Source of the DNA: Cytophagales bacterium
GTDB lineage: Bacteria > Bacteroidota > Bacteroidia > Cytophagales > Cyclobacteriaceae
Length of the DNA: 64,000 nucleotides
NCBI GenBank assembly: GCA_033344775.1
Contig: JAWPMT010000005.1
Coordinates: 124,001 to 188,000, forward strand
Direction of reading: 5' to 3'
Under the pieces are notes generated by a model. The model was given only the letters and a program-made list of their open reading frames with translations, was not told the origin of the DNA and searched no databases. Positions 43,291 through 51,829 of this stretch are shown piece by piece; the stretch's first letter is position 1, and every line of letters begins with the position of its first letter. The position numbers were made by a program, and so were the translations under genes.

Positions 43291-43323
43291 TGCAATACTA
43301 TTGCATTTATTTAATCTTCGCAA
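43291..43323 (-). promoter_or_regulatory. Zur-type dyad and promoter of the acidic lipoprotein gene
   Basis: TGCAATACTATTGCA (43291-43305) is a perfect 6-3-6 dyad 31 bases upstream of the start codon. On the minus strand it contains a -7-like TAGTATTG (43300-43293), preceded after 20 bases by TTG (43323-43321). A bound repressor would cover the -7 element. Confidence 0.65.
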
Positions 43324-43362
43324 TAAACCTACATCTGATTTTATTTCGCAACAAAGGTGCAA

Positions 43363-45780
43363 TTAAAATTTATAGCCGATAGAGATTGTAATGTTCCTGC
43401 CGGGAGATTCGGAAAAATAGCGTAAACGGTCAGTATAGACACGATAAGCTGTGTTCAGCACATTATTGGCCTTTATTTCCACTGTAAAATCACCTGGCTG
43501 ATAACTCATTTTAGCACCTAAAAGCAGAAAATCATCCGGTGCCGCCATAAAATCAAAGATCTGATTCGGATCGACAAATACGTCATTTTGTTGGAAATCT
43601 GTTGGTTGGATTACGGGAGGTGCATTCCACTGCCGAGCGGAATAATTGAAGCTGAGTCCCGCACCCCACCTACCCCTTAGGTAGTCAATCGAGTAGTTTG
43701 CATTGAAAGGGGGGATTTCTATGAACGGTTGATTATTCTCTAATTCAGTAGCCCGGACGTAGGAAAGCTTTAGTTCAGACGTCCAGTATGGAGTGTGCTT
43801 GTAGCGAATGTCCCAATCACTCCCGATGAACCGTGCATTGGTCTGATCGTACAAAAAATATGGAAAAGTACCTGCGACATTGGTCGTCACGCCAAATGGC
43901 CTTAAGAAGATGTAATCATTGATCAAATTGACATAAAAGACAAATTCCGCATTGATCTTTTCACTTTTCCATTCCAGACCAGACACCCATTTGTAGCTTT
44001 TCTCGGAGGGCACTTCTCGATCTGTTTCATCAAAAACTCCATTCAAAGGAGTTGCAATACTAAAAGGTGGGTCTCTATCCGGTCTCGGGGTAATTTGATA
44101 TCGCCAAAGGCCGAACTGAATCCTCGAAAAATGATAACCGAAGGAATACAATTCAGACACATTTGGCGGACGCCAGGCAGAGCCGATGTTAGAAAATAAG
44201 GACCAATTCCGATTAAGTTCATGTCGAAACCCAAGGGTAAAGGTGGCATTCGAGAAATCGACTTCATTCGCATAAACGGCTACATCCCGGATAGTATCCG
44301 CAACACTGAGGGTTTGATAATCAAATCGAACGCCTAATTCTACGACAGACTTATCGAAATTCAGGGACTGGACCGTAAATGCTCCTACGTTGAAGACATC
44401 ATAGTCCGGAACAAAATTGATTGGATTTGACCCTGGCTCATTCACGCTGTTTTGAGTGAATAGCTGAATTCCTGAGCTACCGTTCCAACGTCCTTGTTCC
44501 GGTTGAATCCATTCAATCTCAGCCGTCTGAGACTTCAATTCCAAATCAATTACCGGACGATCATTGAGTTCTCCACGACGCACATCAAACTCTCTTCTTA
44601 TATTTTGCTGAAATGCATACTGTAGGTTGATGACATGTTCCCCCAGAAAAAAAGACAGGTTGGTATTGATCAAACCGTGTTCTGTATCTTGTTTGGGATT
44701 CTGGATATCATACGATGGGTCCAGTGTTGGACTTGGTTCTCCCCGATCGATGGCGCGTTGTAGGTCATCCAGGTTACCTACAATAGAACCTCTCAATATG
44801 CCTAGTTCCTGATTGAAATAACTACCTGATACCTGCAGATCGAAGAATTTTTGATGCAAAAGCGTATTGAAGCTAGCACCATATTCTCTTCTTCCTGTAT
44901 TGGTGAGGTCGTAATTTGGCGTTTTCAAATCCCCCTGATAGATGCCAAACCCTCCAACATTCCACGCAAATCGATGGGCTCCATGTCCTACATTGAAATT
45001 GCCCGTTCCTGCGCGTCCATTCGTATGATAGGCATAACCAAATGAACCATTGAGGTCCTTATCAAAAGCTGGTCTTTTTGAATTGTATAGGATTACTCCG
45101 CCTAATGCTTCCGGGCCATATTTCACGGTGCCTGCGCCCTTTACTATTTCGATCCGGTCGACATGGGAAGGATCGATTTCCGGGGCGTGCTCAAGCCCCC
45201 AAACCTGAAAAGCATGTCTCACACCATCATTGATGACCAATACGCGATTAGAATGCAAGCCGTGAATGATGGGTTTCGAAATGTTAGCGCCGGTTTTCAG
45301 CACAGAAACGCCACTCATTTCCTCTGTCAGTTCTCCAATTGAGGAATTTACTACAGCCAACTGACTCAATTCTTTCTTCTGGATAGCGACAGATTTCAGT
45401 TCTTCCTGATAAGCGTCTTCCACAACTACACTTTCGAGTAATTGGTCATCTACTGCGAGAAAGATTTTCGGACTCGCATGGTAAGTATCATGGTGATGCA
45501 CGACTTGCTTGTACCCTACATGCGAGACAATCAGATCCATTTCCTCATCGCACAACCCTTTCAAGGTGAAACGACCGTCAATATCCGTAGTAGTCCCCCG
45601 CACATTGCTCTCCTTGCCTTTATGAGACTCACTGGTCAGTTGGATCGTCGCAAATGGAATGGGCTCTTTGGATTCCATGTCCATGACAACACCCGTCACT
45701 ACAAAATCACAATTCAACTGGGAAAAAGCACTATTGCTGATCAGCAACAATAGCACCCATACGAAAAGGGTTTTAGGCAC
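43363..45780 (-). CDS. TonB-dependent receptor, probable zinc/metal uptake (ZnuD-like)
   Basis: This 805-residue outer membrane receptor has a signal peptide, an N-terminal carboxypeptidase-regulatory-like domain (about 25-110), and a plug (about 120-230, with ISKPIIHGLHSNRVLVINDG, FQVWGLEHAPEID and YGPEALGGVILYN). It ends in a beta-barrel (ISIGYKF). The plug wording resembles ZnuD-type receptors, which import zinc. The start is GTG 45780, overlapping the Fur-family gene by eight bases, so the two are coupled. The metal is inferred from the repressor, the His/acid-rich lipoprotein next door and the shared dyad. Confidence 0.88.
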   Translation of the reverse strand: MPKTLFVWVLLLLISNSAFSQLNCDFVVTGVVMDMESKEPIPFATIQLTSESHKGKESNVRGTTTDIDGRFTLKGLCDEEMDLIVSHVGYKQVVHHHDTYHASPKIFLAVDDQLLESVVVEDAYQEELKSVAIQKKELSQLAVVNSSIGELTEEMSGVSVLKTGANISKPIIHGLHSNRVLVINDGVRHAFQVWGLEHAPEIDPSHVDRIEIVKGAGTVKYGPEALGGVILYNSKRPAFDKDLNGSFGYAYHTNGRAGTGNFNVGHGAHRFAWNVGGFGIYQGDLKTPNYDLTNTGRREYGASFNTLLHQKFFDLQVSGSYFNQELGILRGSIVGNLDDLQRAIDRGEPSPTLDPSYDIQNPKQDTEHGLINTNLSFFLGEHVINLQYAFQQNIRREFDVRRGELNDRPVIDLELKSQTAEIEWIQPEQGRWNGSSGIQLFTQNSVNEPGSNPINFVPDYDVFNVGAFTVQSLNFDKSVVELGVRFDYQTLSVADTIRDVAVYANEVDFSNATFTLGFRHELNRNWSLFSNIGSAWRPPNVSELYSFGYHFSRIQFGLWRYQITPRPDRDPPFSIATPLNGVFDETDREVPSEKSYKWVSGLEWKSEKINAEFVFYVNLINDYIFLRPFGVTTNVAGTFPYFLYDQTNARFIGSDWDIRYKHTPYWTSELKLSYVRATELENNQPFIEIPPFNANYSIDYLRGRWGAGLSFNYSARQWNAPPVIQPTDFQQNDVFVDPNQIFDFMAAPDDFLLLGAKMSYQPGDFTVEIKANNVLNTAYRVYTDRLRYFSESPGRNITISIGYKF

Positions 45781-46186
45781 AGGATTTACAAATTCCGTTC
45801 AGGATGAGATTGGCTTCTTTTATTTGGTATCCGGGAACGACGATAGTCGGAACGTGTTGCTCAAGGCATTCCGTAGTGCCACACTCTTCACATTTGAAAT
45901 GAATATGATCATGATGATGTTCACCGGAATCACAGGTATCATGGCACAAGCCGTAGGTAGCAAACCCACTATCACTGGGAATTTTGTGAAGGACCCCTTG
46001 TTCGGTAAAGGAATTGAGTGTCCGGTAAAGCGTTACCCGATCATACCCATTGAACTCTTCTTCCAGGTCTTTAAAAGACAGAGCCTTTTCCTGACGCAAA
46101 AAGAATTCCAGAACGTCTATTCGACCATCGGTGATTCTTAACTTATGATTTTTAAGAATTTTTTTAACCTCGCTGAAGCGTGCCAT
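45773..46186 (-). CDS. Fur-family metal-dependent repressor, probable Zur
   Basis: This 137-residue protein starts at ATG 46186 (MARFSEVKKILKNHKLRITD). A longer reading from 46276 would run through its own promoter and dyad. The winged helix contains DRVTLYRTLNSF. The dimer domain has a His-rich segment (GEHHHDHIHFKCEECG) and two CxxC pairs (C99/C102 and C133/C136) for the structural zinc. Fur, Zur and PerR cannot be told apart by eye. Operon with a ZnuD-like receptor, and dyads at metal genes but none at feo or heme operons, favour Zur. The dyad at 46207 implies autoregulation. Confidence 0.88.
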   Translation of the reverse strand: MARFSEVKKILKNHKLRITDGRIDVLEFFLRQEKALSFKDLEEEFNGYDRVTLYRTLNSFTEQGVLHKIPSDSGFATYGLCHDTCDSGEHHHDHIHFKCEECGTTECLEQHVPTIVVPGYQIKEANLILNGICKSCA

Positions 46187-46206
46187 GATGCAATAACCTA
46201 TATTCT

Positions 46207-46239
46207 TGCAAATTAGTTGCAAAAGAGTAATTTTCTCAA
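46207..46239 (-). promoter_or_regulatory. Zur-type dyad and promoter of the repressor-receptor operon
   Basis: TGCAAATTAGTTGCA (46207-46221) is a 5-5-5 dyad of the same 15-bp length as the other sites. On the minus strand it contains TAATTTG (46215-46209), preceded after 21 bases by TTG (46239-46237), so it covers the -7 element. It lies 20 bases upstream of ATG 46186. Confidence 0.6.
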
Positions 46240-46350
46240 TTATCTCCGAGGAAAATTTCTTACATCCACTGATCAAGGGTGTTTAACATAAGCTTAGAAA
46301 GGTCGGCTACAGTTCAGCGTTAAATCCGAATAGCTCATATCTTGCAACCT

Positions 46351-47388
46351 ATGAAAGCCATCAGCTACGAATCATTCGGAGGAGCACTGTCCTATGGAAA
46401 TCTACCAGATCCAGAAGCCAAAGCGGCATCAGTGGTCATAAACGTAAAAGCAACCGGGCTCTGTCGCAGTGACTGGCACGGATGGATGGGCCATGATGCC
46501 GACATTGTCTTACCTCATGTACCTGGTCATGAATTTGCCGGGGAGGTTGTAGAAGTGGGTGCTGACATCAAAAAATGGGCTCCGGGAGATCGGGTCACCG
46601 TTCCTTTTGTAAGTGGATGTGGCCATTGCGAACCTTGCGTGAGTGGCAACCAACAAGTATGTCATCAGCAGTTCCAACCTGGATTCACAGCCTGGGGCTC
46701 TTTTGCTCAATACGTTGCCATAGATTATGCGGACCATAACCTGGTACGCCTTCCTGAAGAAATGACGTATGAAACAGCGGCCAGTCTGGGTTGTCGATTC
46801 ATCACTGCTTTTCGTGCGATCGTGGATATTGGGAATGTGAAAGGCGGTGAATGGGTTACCGTTTTCGGATGTGGAGGTGTCGGACTTTCGGCCATCATGA
46901 TCGCAGCAACGATGGGTGCGCAAGTCATCGCCATTGACATTGACGACCAAAAATTAACTGAGGCGGAGAAAGTAGGTGCCTGTGCAACACTCAATGACAA
47001 AAATACCGCCGACCTGATTGATGCCATCAAGTCCCTGACCAATGGCGGTGCGCATTTATCGGTTGATGCGTTAGGTAGTCAGGAAACCTGTTATAATTCA
47101 ATCGCCAATCTGCGAACCCAGGGCCGACAAGTGCAGGTCGGACTCATGGCTGGCAATGATCTGAATCCTTCAATACCGATGCATCTGGTAATCGCTAAAG
47201 AGTTGAGTATCCACGGCAGTCATGGCATGCAATCCTATCGCTACCCCGCGGTATTTGACATGATCAAAACAGGCAAATTGAAACCTGAGATACTGATCGG
47301 CGATACAATTTCATTAATGGAAGTGGTGGAGAGACTCCCAAATATGAATTCCTTTCCTGGTACAGGAGTCACTGTTATTTCAGTGTAA
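46351..47388 (+). CDS. Zinc-dependent alcohol dehydrogenase (MDR family)
   Basis: This protein of about 345 residues starts at ATG 46351 (MKAISYESFG). Catalytic zinc ligands are C38 (GLCRSDWHG) and H60-E61 (PGHEFAG). The structural zinc is held by C90, C93, C96 and C104 (CGHCEPCVSGNQQVC). The NAD(P)-binding motif is GCGGVGLSA. It oxidises an alcohol or polyol; the substrate is unknown. It is divergent from the Fur/Zur-family gene and shares a 164-base gap with it. The enzyme holds two zinc ions, so zinc control is conceivable, but no dyad is positioned on its own promoter. Confidence 0.92.
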   Translation: MKAISYESFGGALSYGNLPDPEAKAASVVINVKATGLCRSDWHGWMGHDADIVLPHVPGHEFAGEVVEVGADIKKWAPGDRVTVPFVSGCGHCEPCVSGNQQVCHQQFQPGFTAWGSFAQYVAIDYADHNLVRLPEEMTYETAASLGCRFITAFRAIVDIGNVKGGEWVTVFGCGGVGLSAIMIAATMGAQVIAIDIDDQKLTEAEKVGACATLNDKNTADLIDAIKSLTNGGAHLSVDALGSQETCYNSIANLRTQGRQVQVGLMAGNDLNPSIPMHLVIAKELSIHGSHGMQSYRYPAVFDMIKTGKLKPEILIGDTISLMEVVERLPNMNSFPGTGVTVISV

Positions 47389-47411
47389 AACAATCACTTA
47401 TCATGTTGGAC

Positions 47412-49871
47412 TCACGCATTAACTGCTGCCTCCTTCCTGTAATCGGTGAATAGAAATACCAGAAAGAGAGCAATGAATGTTAGCGCTACAGCCATATTCA
47501 TTTTGCTACCCAACAAGTAAGCCCGAGGTTTGAACTCCAACACAATCTCATGCTCCCCTGCCGGAACCTGTAATGCTCGCAATACATAGTTGCTTCTAAG
47601 AATTTCTACTTTTTCACCATCGATGGTGGCCTCCCATCCTTTAGGGTAATAGATCTCTGAAAAGACCGCTAAAGCATCACCAGTAGTGGAAGTTTGATAG
47701 GTGATCTTCTTTGGTGTATGTTCCTGTACTCGAATTTGGCCATTGCTAAATTGAGTACTCATCAGCGGAAAATCTGTTGTATTTACCACGGCTGTGGTTT
47801 TGGTATTGATCTCCCCTAACTGGTCCATTTCTTCATTGGCCGTAGTTGCTGATACAACATCGGTGACAAACCATGCAGGGCCATTCGCCACATTATTGGG
47901 TAGCACACCATTGGCCTCATCACTGTACTTGAAATATTTAGTATTGAGCATATTGAGCACACCCAGATCACTGAAGTCGCGACTACCACTCTGCAATCCC
48001 TGGATCAACTCATTCATTTCGGATGCAATCTGGTGCTCAATCAATTCCTGATAGCGCCCCATTTTCGCTCCGTGATAGCCACCTATCGAGCTGTGGAATT
48101 GAGAAGTATGTCCTTCATTAAAAGGATTCAGAAGATTCAATACGCGATAGCCTTCGCTTTTATCATTCAATATGAAATTGTCCGCTGCGGAAGCACTTCT
48201 CAATCCATCATTTCTAACACGCTCAAAGTTATCTTCATTCAAGTAGCGTTTATCGACCATGAGGCAATCCAAGGTCGCCAGACCAATGATTGCTATCAGG
48301 CCAATGTTCATACTTATTTTCTCTTTGGTGATGGCCCAGAGGACCCCAAAAGCAGCCAGGACAAAAAAGGCAGACCTTAGGGCATCCATGCGAAGTAGAC
48401 TGGCCCGGTCTTCCCTCAGAGCGTCAATGTACCAGTCAGGCACTTGTTGGGCCAGCTGCTCATCAACGGCTCCTCGATAACTACCGATACCTGCCAAAAT
48501 CGCGGCAAGAATGGCAAAACCGGCAGTACCGGCTGCTGCGTACAACAGTTTCTTTTTGTTTTCAGGAGTTGTATTGGTCAATACTTCATTCAATCCTTGC
48601 GCCCCTAGAAGGACCAATCCGAACATACTGATGATGATCGCAAAAGTGGGTGCCCGGAATTTATTATAACCTGGAAAGTAATCGAACATGAAATAATTGA
48701 AGCCTTGTAGTGTATCTCCCCAACTTAACATGATCCCGAAAGCAATAATGATCACCAACCAAAGTTTCTCTCTTAGCTTCAAGGTAAGTAAGCCTAACAC
48801 CACCATGAATATGGCAATGGAGCCCAGATAATAAGGTGCCGAAAGACGTTGTGGACCCCAATAAGTGGTCACAGATTGTAAGGAGCTATTGATTTGTTGC
48901 CGTGGAACACCATTCTTCCTTAATGCAGTGCCCAATGCCGAATCTTCGTCCAACTCCTGAAAAGAAGATCCGCCATACCAATTGGGAATGAACATCACCA
49001 TAGGTTCCAAAAGCGCATTACTGAATTCAAACGCATAATCTTTGTCAAGTCCTGAATTTTTGGTTTCACCATCCTTGACGTATTCATTCTTACCTCGGGT
49101 GGAGTATTCGCTGTATTCCATTAGTGTCCACAATTGCCCGGTATTTGCGGCGACTCCCAATAGTGCTGCAAATAGGAGAACTGGAACTTTTTTGGTCAGG
49201 AAACTGAGGTCTTTTTCAATCGCTGCAATGGCCAGATAGCTCTTGCCCATGATCCATACGATCAACGCCAGATAGTAGGTGATCTGTAGGTGGTTTACCC
49301 TGATTTCGAGGGCTAATCCAATGGCCGTCAATAAAAAGCCCCATTTCAGTTTTCCATCCATGACCAGCTTGAGCCCTGCAATGACCAGCGGCATCATCGC
49401 TATTGCGGCCACTTTCGCGGTATGACCCGCACTTAGACCGATGATGATGAAAGAGGTGGACCCAAAAAACAAAGCCCCCAATGCTGCCACCAGTGGTTTA
49501 ACCCGGTAGGTCAACAACAGGATATACATGCTTAGAAAGCCTAGAAAGACCAGGCTGAAAGGACGTCCGAGCCCAGGACTCAAGAACTTGGTCAGAAAAA
49601 TGGTCAGATCCCAATCATATCTTACAGAGATAAGGTAGGCTGGCATCCCGCCAAACAAAGAGTTCGTCCATAAGGCTTCTTCACCGGTTTTCTCACGATA
49701 ATCTATCGCTTCTTCGGCTGTACCTCGCCACTGAGAAATATCGTGTTGACTCAATACCTCTCCATTAATGATGCCCGGATAAAACAGGATCAGGATCACG
49801 ACATAGAAAAATGCAATGATCGCAACGTGAGTGAGGGCTTCTTTTCGCAGTTGTGGCGTATTTATATTCAT
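47412..49871 (-). CDS. YfhO family integral membrane protein
   Basis: This protein of about 819 residues starts at ATG 49871 (MNINTPQLRKEALTHVAII). It has about twelve membrane helices and a C-terminal extracytoplasmic domain (about 580-790, GYRVLNLLNPFNEGHTSQFH and GWEATIDGEKVEILRSNYVL). This is the YfhO family, related to GT-C glycosyltransferases and linked in other bacteria to glycosylation of lipoteichoic acid or other envelope glycans. The donor and acceptor here are unknown. It is divergent from a family 4 glycosyltransferase gene, which fits an envelope-glycan theme. Confidence 0.9.
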   Translation of the reverse strand: MNINTPQLRKEALTHVAIIAFFYVVILILFYPGIINGEVLSQHDISQWRGTAEEAIDYREKTGEEALWTNSLFGGMPAYLISVRYDWDLTIFLTKFLSPGLGRPFSLVFLGFLSMYILLLTYRVKPLVAALGALFFGSTSFIIIGLSAGHTAKVAAIAMMPLVIAGLKLVMDGKLKWGFLLTAIGLALEIRVNHLQITYYLALIVWIMGKSYLAIAAIEKDLSFLTKKVPVLLFAALLGVAANTGQLWTLMEYSEYSTRGKNEYVKDGETKNSGLDKDYAFEFSNALLEPMVMFIPNWYGGSSFQELDEDSALGTALRKNGVPRQQINSSLQSVTTYWGPQRLSAPYYLGSIAIFMVVLGLLTLKLREKLWLVIIIAFGIMLSWGDTLQGFNYFMFDYFPGYNKFRAPTFAIIISMFGLVLLGAQGLNEVLTNTTPENKKKLLYAAAGTAGFAILAAILAGIGSYRGAVDEQLAQQVPDWYIDALREDRASLLRMDALRSAFFVLAAFGVLWAITKEKISMNIGLIAIIGLATLDCLMVDKRYLNEDNFERVRNDGLRSASAADNFILNDKSEGYRVLNLLNPFNEGHTSQFHSSIGGYHGAKMGRYQELIEHQIASEMNELIQGLQSGSRDFSDLGVLNMLNTKYFKYSDEANGVLPNNVANGPAWFVTDVVSATTANEEMDQLGEINTKTTAVVNTTDFPLMSTQFSNGQIRVQEHTPKKITYQTSTTGDALAVFSEIYYPKGWEATIDGEKVEILRSNYVLRALQVPAGEHEIVLEFKPRAYLLGSKMNMAVALTFIALFLVFLFTDYRKEAAVNA

Positions 49872-50007
49872 GCTTGCGCTTTTTTGAACAAATCGTATGC
49901 AGATTTGCTGCTCGAAGATATTTATTGAACCCAATCTTCAAGTATTTTTCGAGATAATATTATTCACTCCCTTTAAAACTTATGTCTGGTAAGCAAAATA
50001 TGAGGTT

Positions 50008-51195
50008 ATGAGGATAGGAATGATTCTGGATGCGTCTTTTCCACCTGACCCTCGAGTAGAAAACGAGGCAGTAACCCTGATCCAGGCTGGGCATGAGGTT
50101 TTTCTATTTTGTTTCGATTTTACCGGTGATTGGCCTCAAAAAGAAGAGATCAATGGCATTCATGTCAGGAGAATTCAGCCTGGAAAATTGACCTATAAGT
50201 TATCGGCACTCGCCTATACCGTTCCTTTTTATCATTGGACACTCGCCAGCTCACTACGCGCCTTCATCGAAACCAACGCAGTGGAAGCCTTGCACATTCA
50301 CGACATGCAGGTGGCTCAGGGCGTTTTTGAAGTCAATAAGCAATTCAAGCTTCCTGTAACCATTGACCTGCACGAGAACCGACCAGAGATCATGAGGTAC
50401 TACAAGCATGTCAGTTCTGGCATGGGCAAATGGCTGATCAGTCCCAAGGCCTGGAAGCGAAATGAATACCGGTTCATTCAAGAAGCAGATAAAGTCGTGG
50501 TAGTCACGGATGAAGCGAGAGACTATTATGTTGAAGAAATACCGGTAGCCCCTGAGAAGTTCTATGTGGTTCCAAACACGATTCGCGAGGATTTTTACAC
50601 GAAATTCCACCGTGATGAAACGATTATTTCGCAGTACAAGGATCATTTCACTTTGCTCTACGTCGGTGACACTGGATACCGCAGAGGATTGAAAACCGTC
50701 ATCGAGGCGCTTGATCTTTTGGTTCCCTCCATCAAAAATCTCAAGGTAGTGATCGTTGGTGATAGTACTTATGATGATACCTGGAAGCAACTGGTGGCTG
50801 AATCAGGCCATGAAGCGCATGTAGACCTCAAAGGCTGGCAAAGTTTTGAACTGTTCCAGTCTTACATTCTTGCCGCCGACATTGGCATTTGTCCCATTCA
50901 TCGCAACATACATCACGATACCACATTTGCCAATAAGCTGTTTCAATACATGGCATTTGGCAAACCGATAGTGGTCAGCGACTGCCCGTCTCAAGCCAAC
51001 CTGGTTCGGAAATTCAACACGGGACTGGTGCACAAAGCACAGGACAGCAAAGGATTTGCAGCACAAGTCCTGAAGTTGTATCAGGATAAAGCGTTGTACG
51101 AACAGCTCTCAGAAAACGCATCGCAGGCCACCAAAAACGAATTGAACTGGAAAGTGCTCTCCAAACAGATTGTTAAAGCATACGAAGCAGATTAA
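50008..51195 (+). CDS. Family 4-type glycosyltransferase
   Basis: This 395-residue GT-B enzyme has an N-terminal acceptor domain (MRIGMILDASFPPDPRVENE) and a C-terminal nucleotide-sugar domain (LLYVGDTGYRRGLKTVIEAL, GWQSFELFQSYILAADIGIC, ANKLFQYMAFGKPIVVSDCP). It transfers a sugar to a surface glycan or lipid; the specificity is unknown. It is convergent with the sulfotransferase-like gene, with nine bases between stops, and sits beside YfhO and a flippase operon. Confidence 0.92.
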   Translation: MRIGMILDASFPPDPRVENEAVTLIQAGHEVFLFCFDFTGDWPQKEEINGIHVRRIQPGKLTYKLSALAYTVPFYHWTLASSLRAFIETNAVEALHIHDMQVAQGVFEVNKQFKLPVTIDLHENRPEIMRYYKHVSSGMGKWLISPKAWKRNEYRFIQEADKVVVVTDEARDYYVEEIPVAPEKFYVVPNTIREDFYTKFHRDETIISQYKDHFTLLYVGDTGYRRGLKTVIEALDLLVPSIKNLKVVIVGDSTYDDTWKQLVAESGHEAHVDLKGWQSFELFQSYILAADIGICPIHRNIHHDTTFANKLFQYMAFGKPIVVSDCPSQANLVRKFNTGLVHKAQDSKGFAAQVLKLYQDKALYEQLSENASQATKNELNWKVLSKQIVKAYEAD

Positions 51196-51204
51196 ATGAC
51201 CACT

Positions 51205-51825
51205 TTATTTAGAAAACAGTCGCTTCAACCTGAATAAGAAAGAGTTCAGGTTAAATCTGATTGTGGCAAATTTCTGATCTCCGTGTGCATTGTGGATTTT
51301 AGAAAATTCTGCCACCGCGAGATCATAATCTCCTTCCGCCCCGATCAACTCCCAAAATGTTCGAAAATCAGTCTCAAATTGCTCAATATGGAAATCCATT
51401 TTTCTGGATTTATCACGGAGGAATAGCTCAATATTATCAGTAATAGTATCGACGTAATCCACTGCCATTTGTAGCTTTTCTTCAGCGGACAGCTCTGATA
51501 CCCTATGGATCTTGATCCCTTCAGAAAACGCATCAATGATGCTACGTGGAAAGCCAAACCTTTTGGTAAAACTGGTGGCTGTTTTTTGTTTATCCCGATG
51601 TAAATGAACATAGATCGCTTCATCGCCAAAGCATTTGTCCAGGGTTCCCAGGAACCAACTCAGGCGATTGTCTATTTCTATGTGTTGATCCTCAAAAGCA
51701 AAACGGTCAGCGCCAAACGCTTTCATAAGCGTTTCATGCCCGCATCTGTAATTGGTCATATGCCGGCAAGCATTGTATAGAGATAAAGAGCCGTTCCTTC
51801 CAGTACACAAAACAAAAACCCTCAT
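51205..51825 (-). CDS. Sulfotransferase-like protein
   Basis: This 206-residue protein starts with a 5'-phosphosulfate loop-like motif (VLCTGRNGSLSLYNAC) and has a 3'-phosphate-binding-like segment (YVHLHRDKQKTATSFTKRFG). Both fit PAPS-dependent sulfotransferases. The chain is short for the family and ends in a basic tail. It is the last gene of a minus operon (folK, tauE, aminotransferase, flippase, this gene), four bases after the flippase. Sulfation of an exported glycan or lipid is inferred. Confidence 0.75.
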   Translation of the reverse strand: MRVFVLCTGRNGSLSLYNACRHMTNYRCGHETLMKAFGADRFAFEDQHIEIDNRLSWFLGTLDKCFGDEAIYVHLHRDKQKTATSFTKRFGFPRSIIDAFSEGIKIHRVSELSAEEKLQMAVDYVDTITDNIELFLRDKSRKMDFHIEQFETDFRTFWELIGAEGDYDLAVAEFSKIHNAHGDQKFATIRFNLNSFLFRLKRLFSK

Positions 51826-51829
51826 GCTG

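Noticed and set aside
46187-46276. Longer start for the Fur-family gene at 46276
   Set aside because: The extra 30 residues cover the -33/-7 promoter and the dyad, and family alignment begins at MARFSEVKK.
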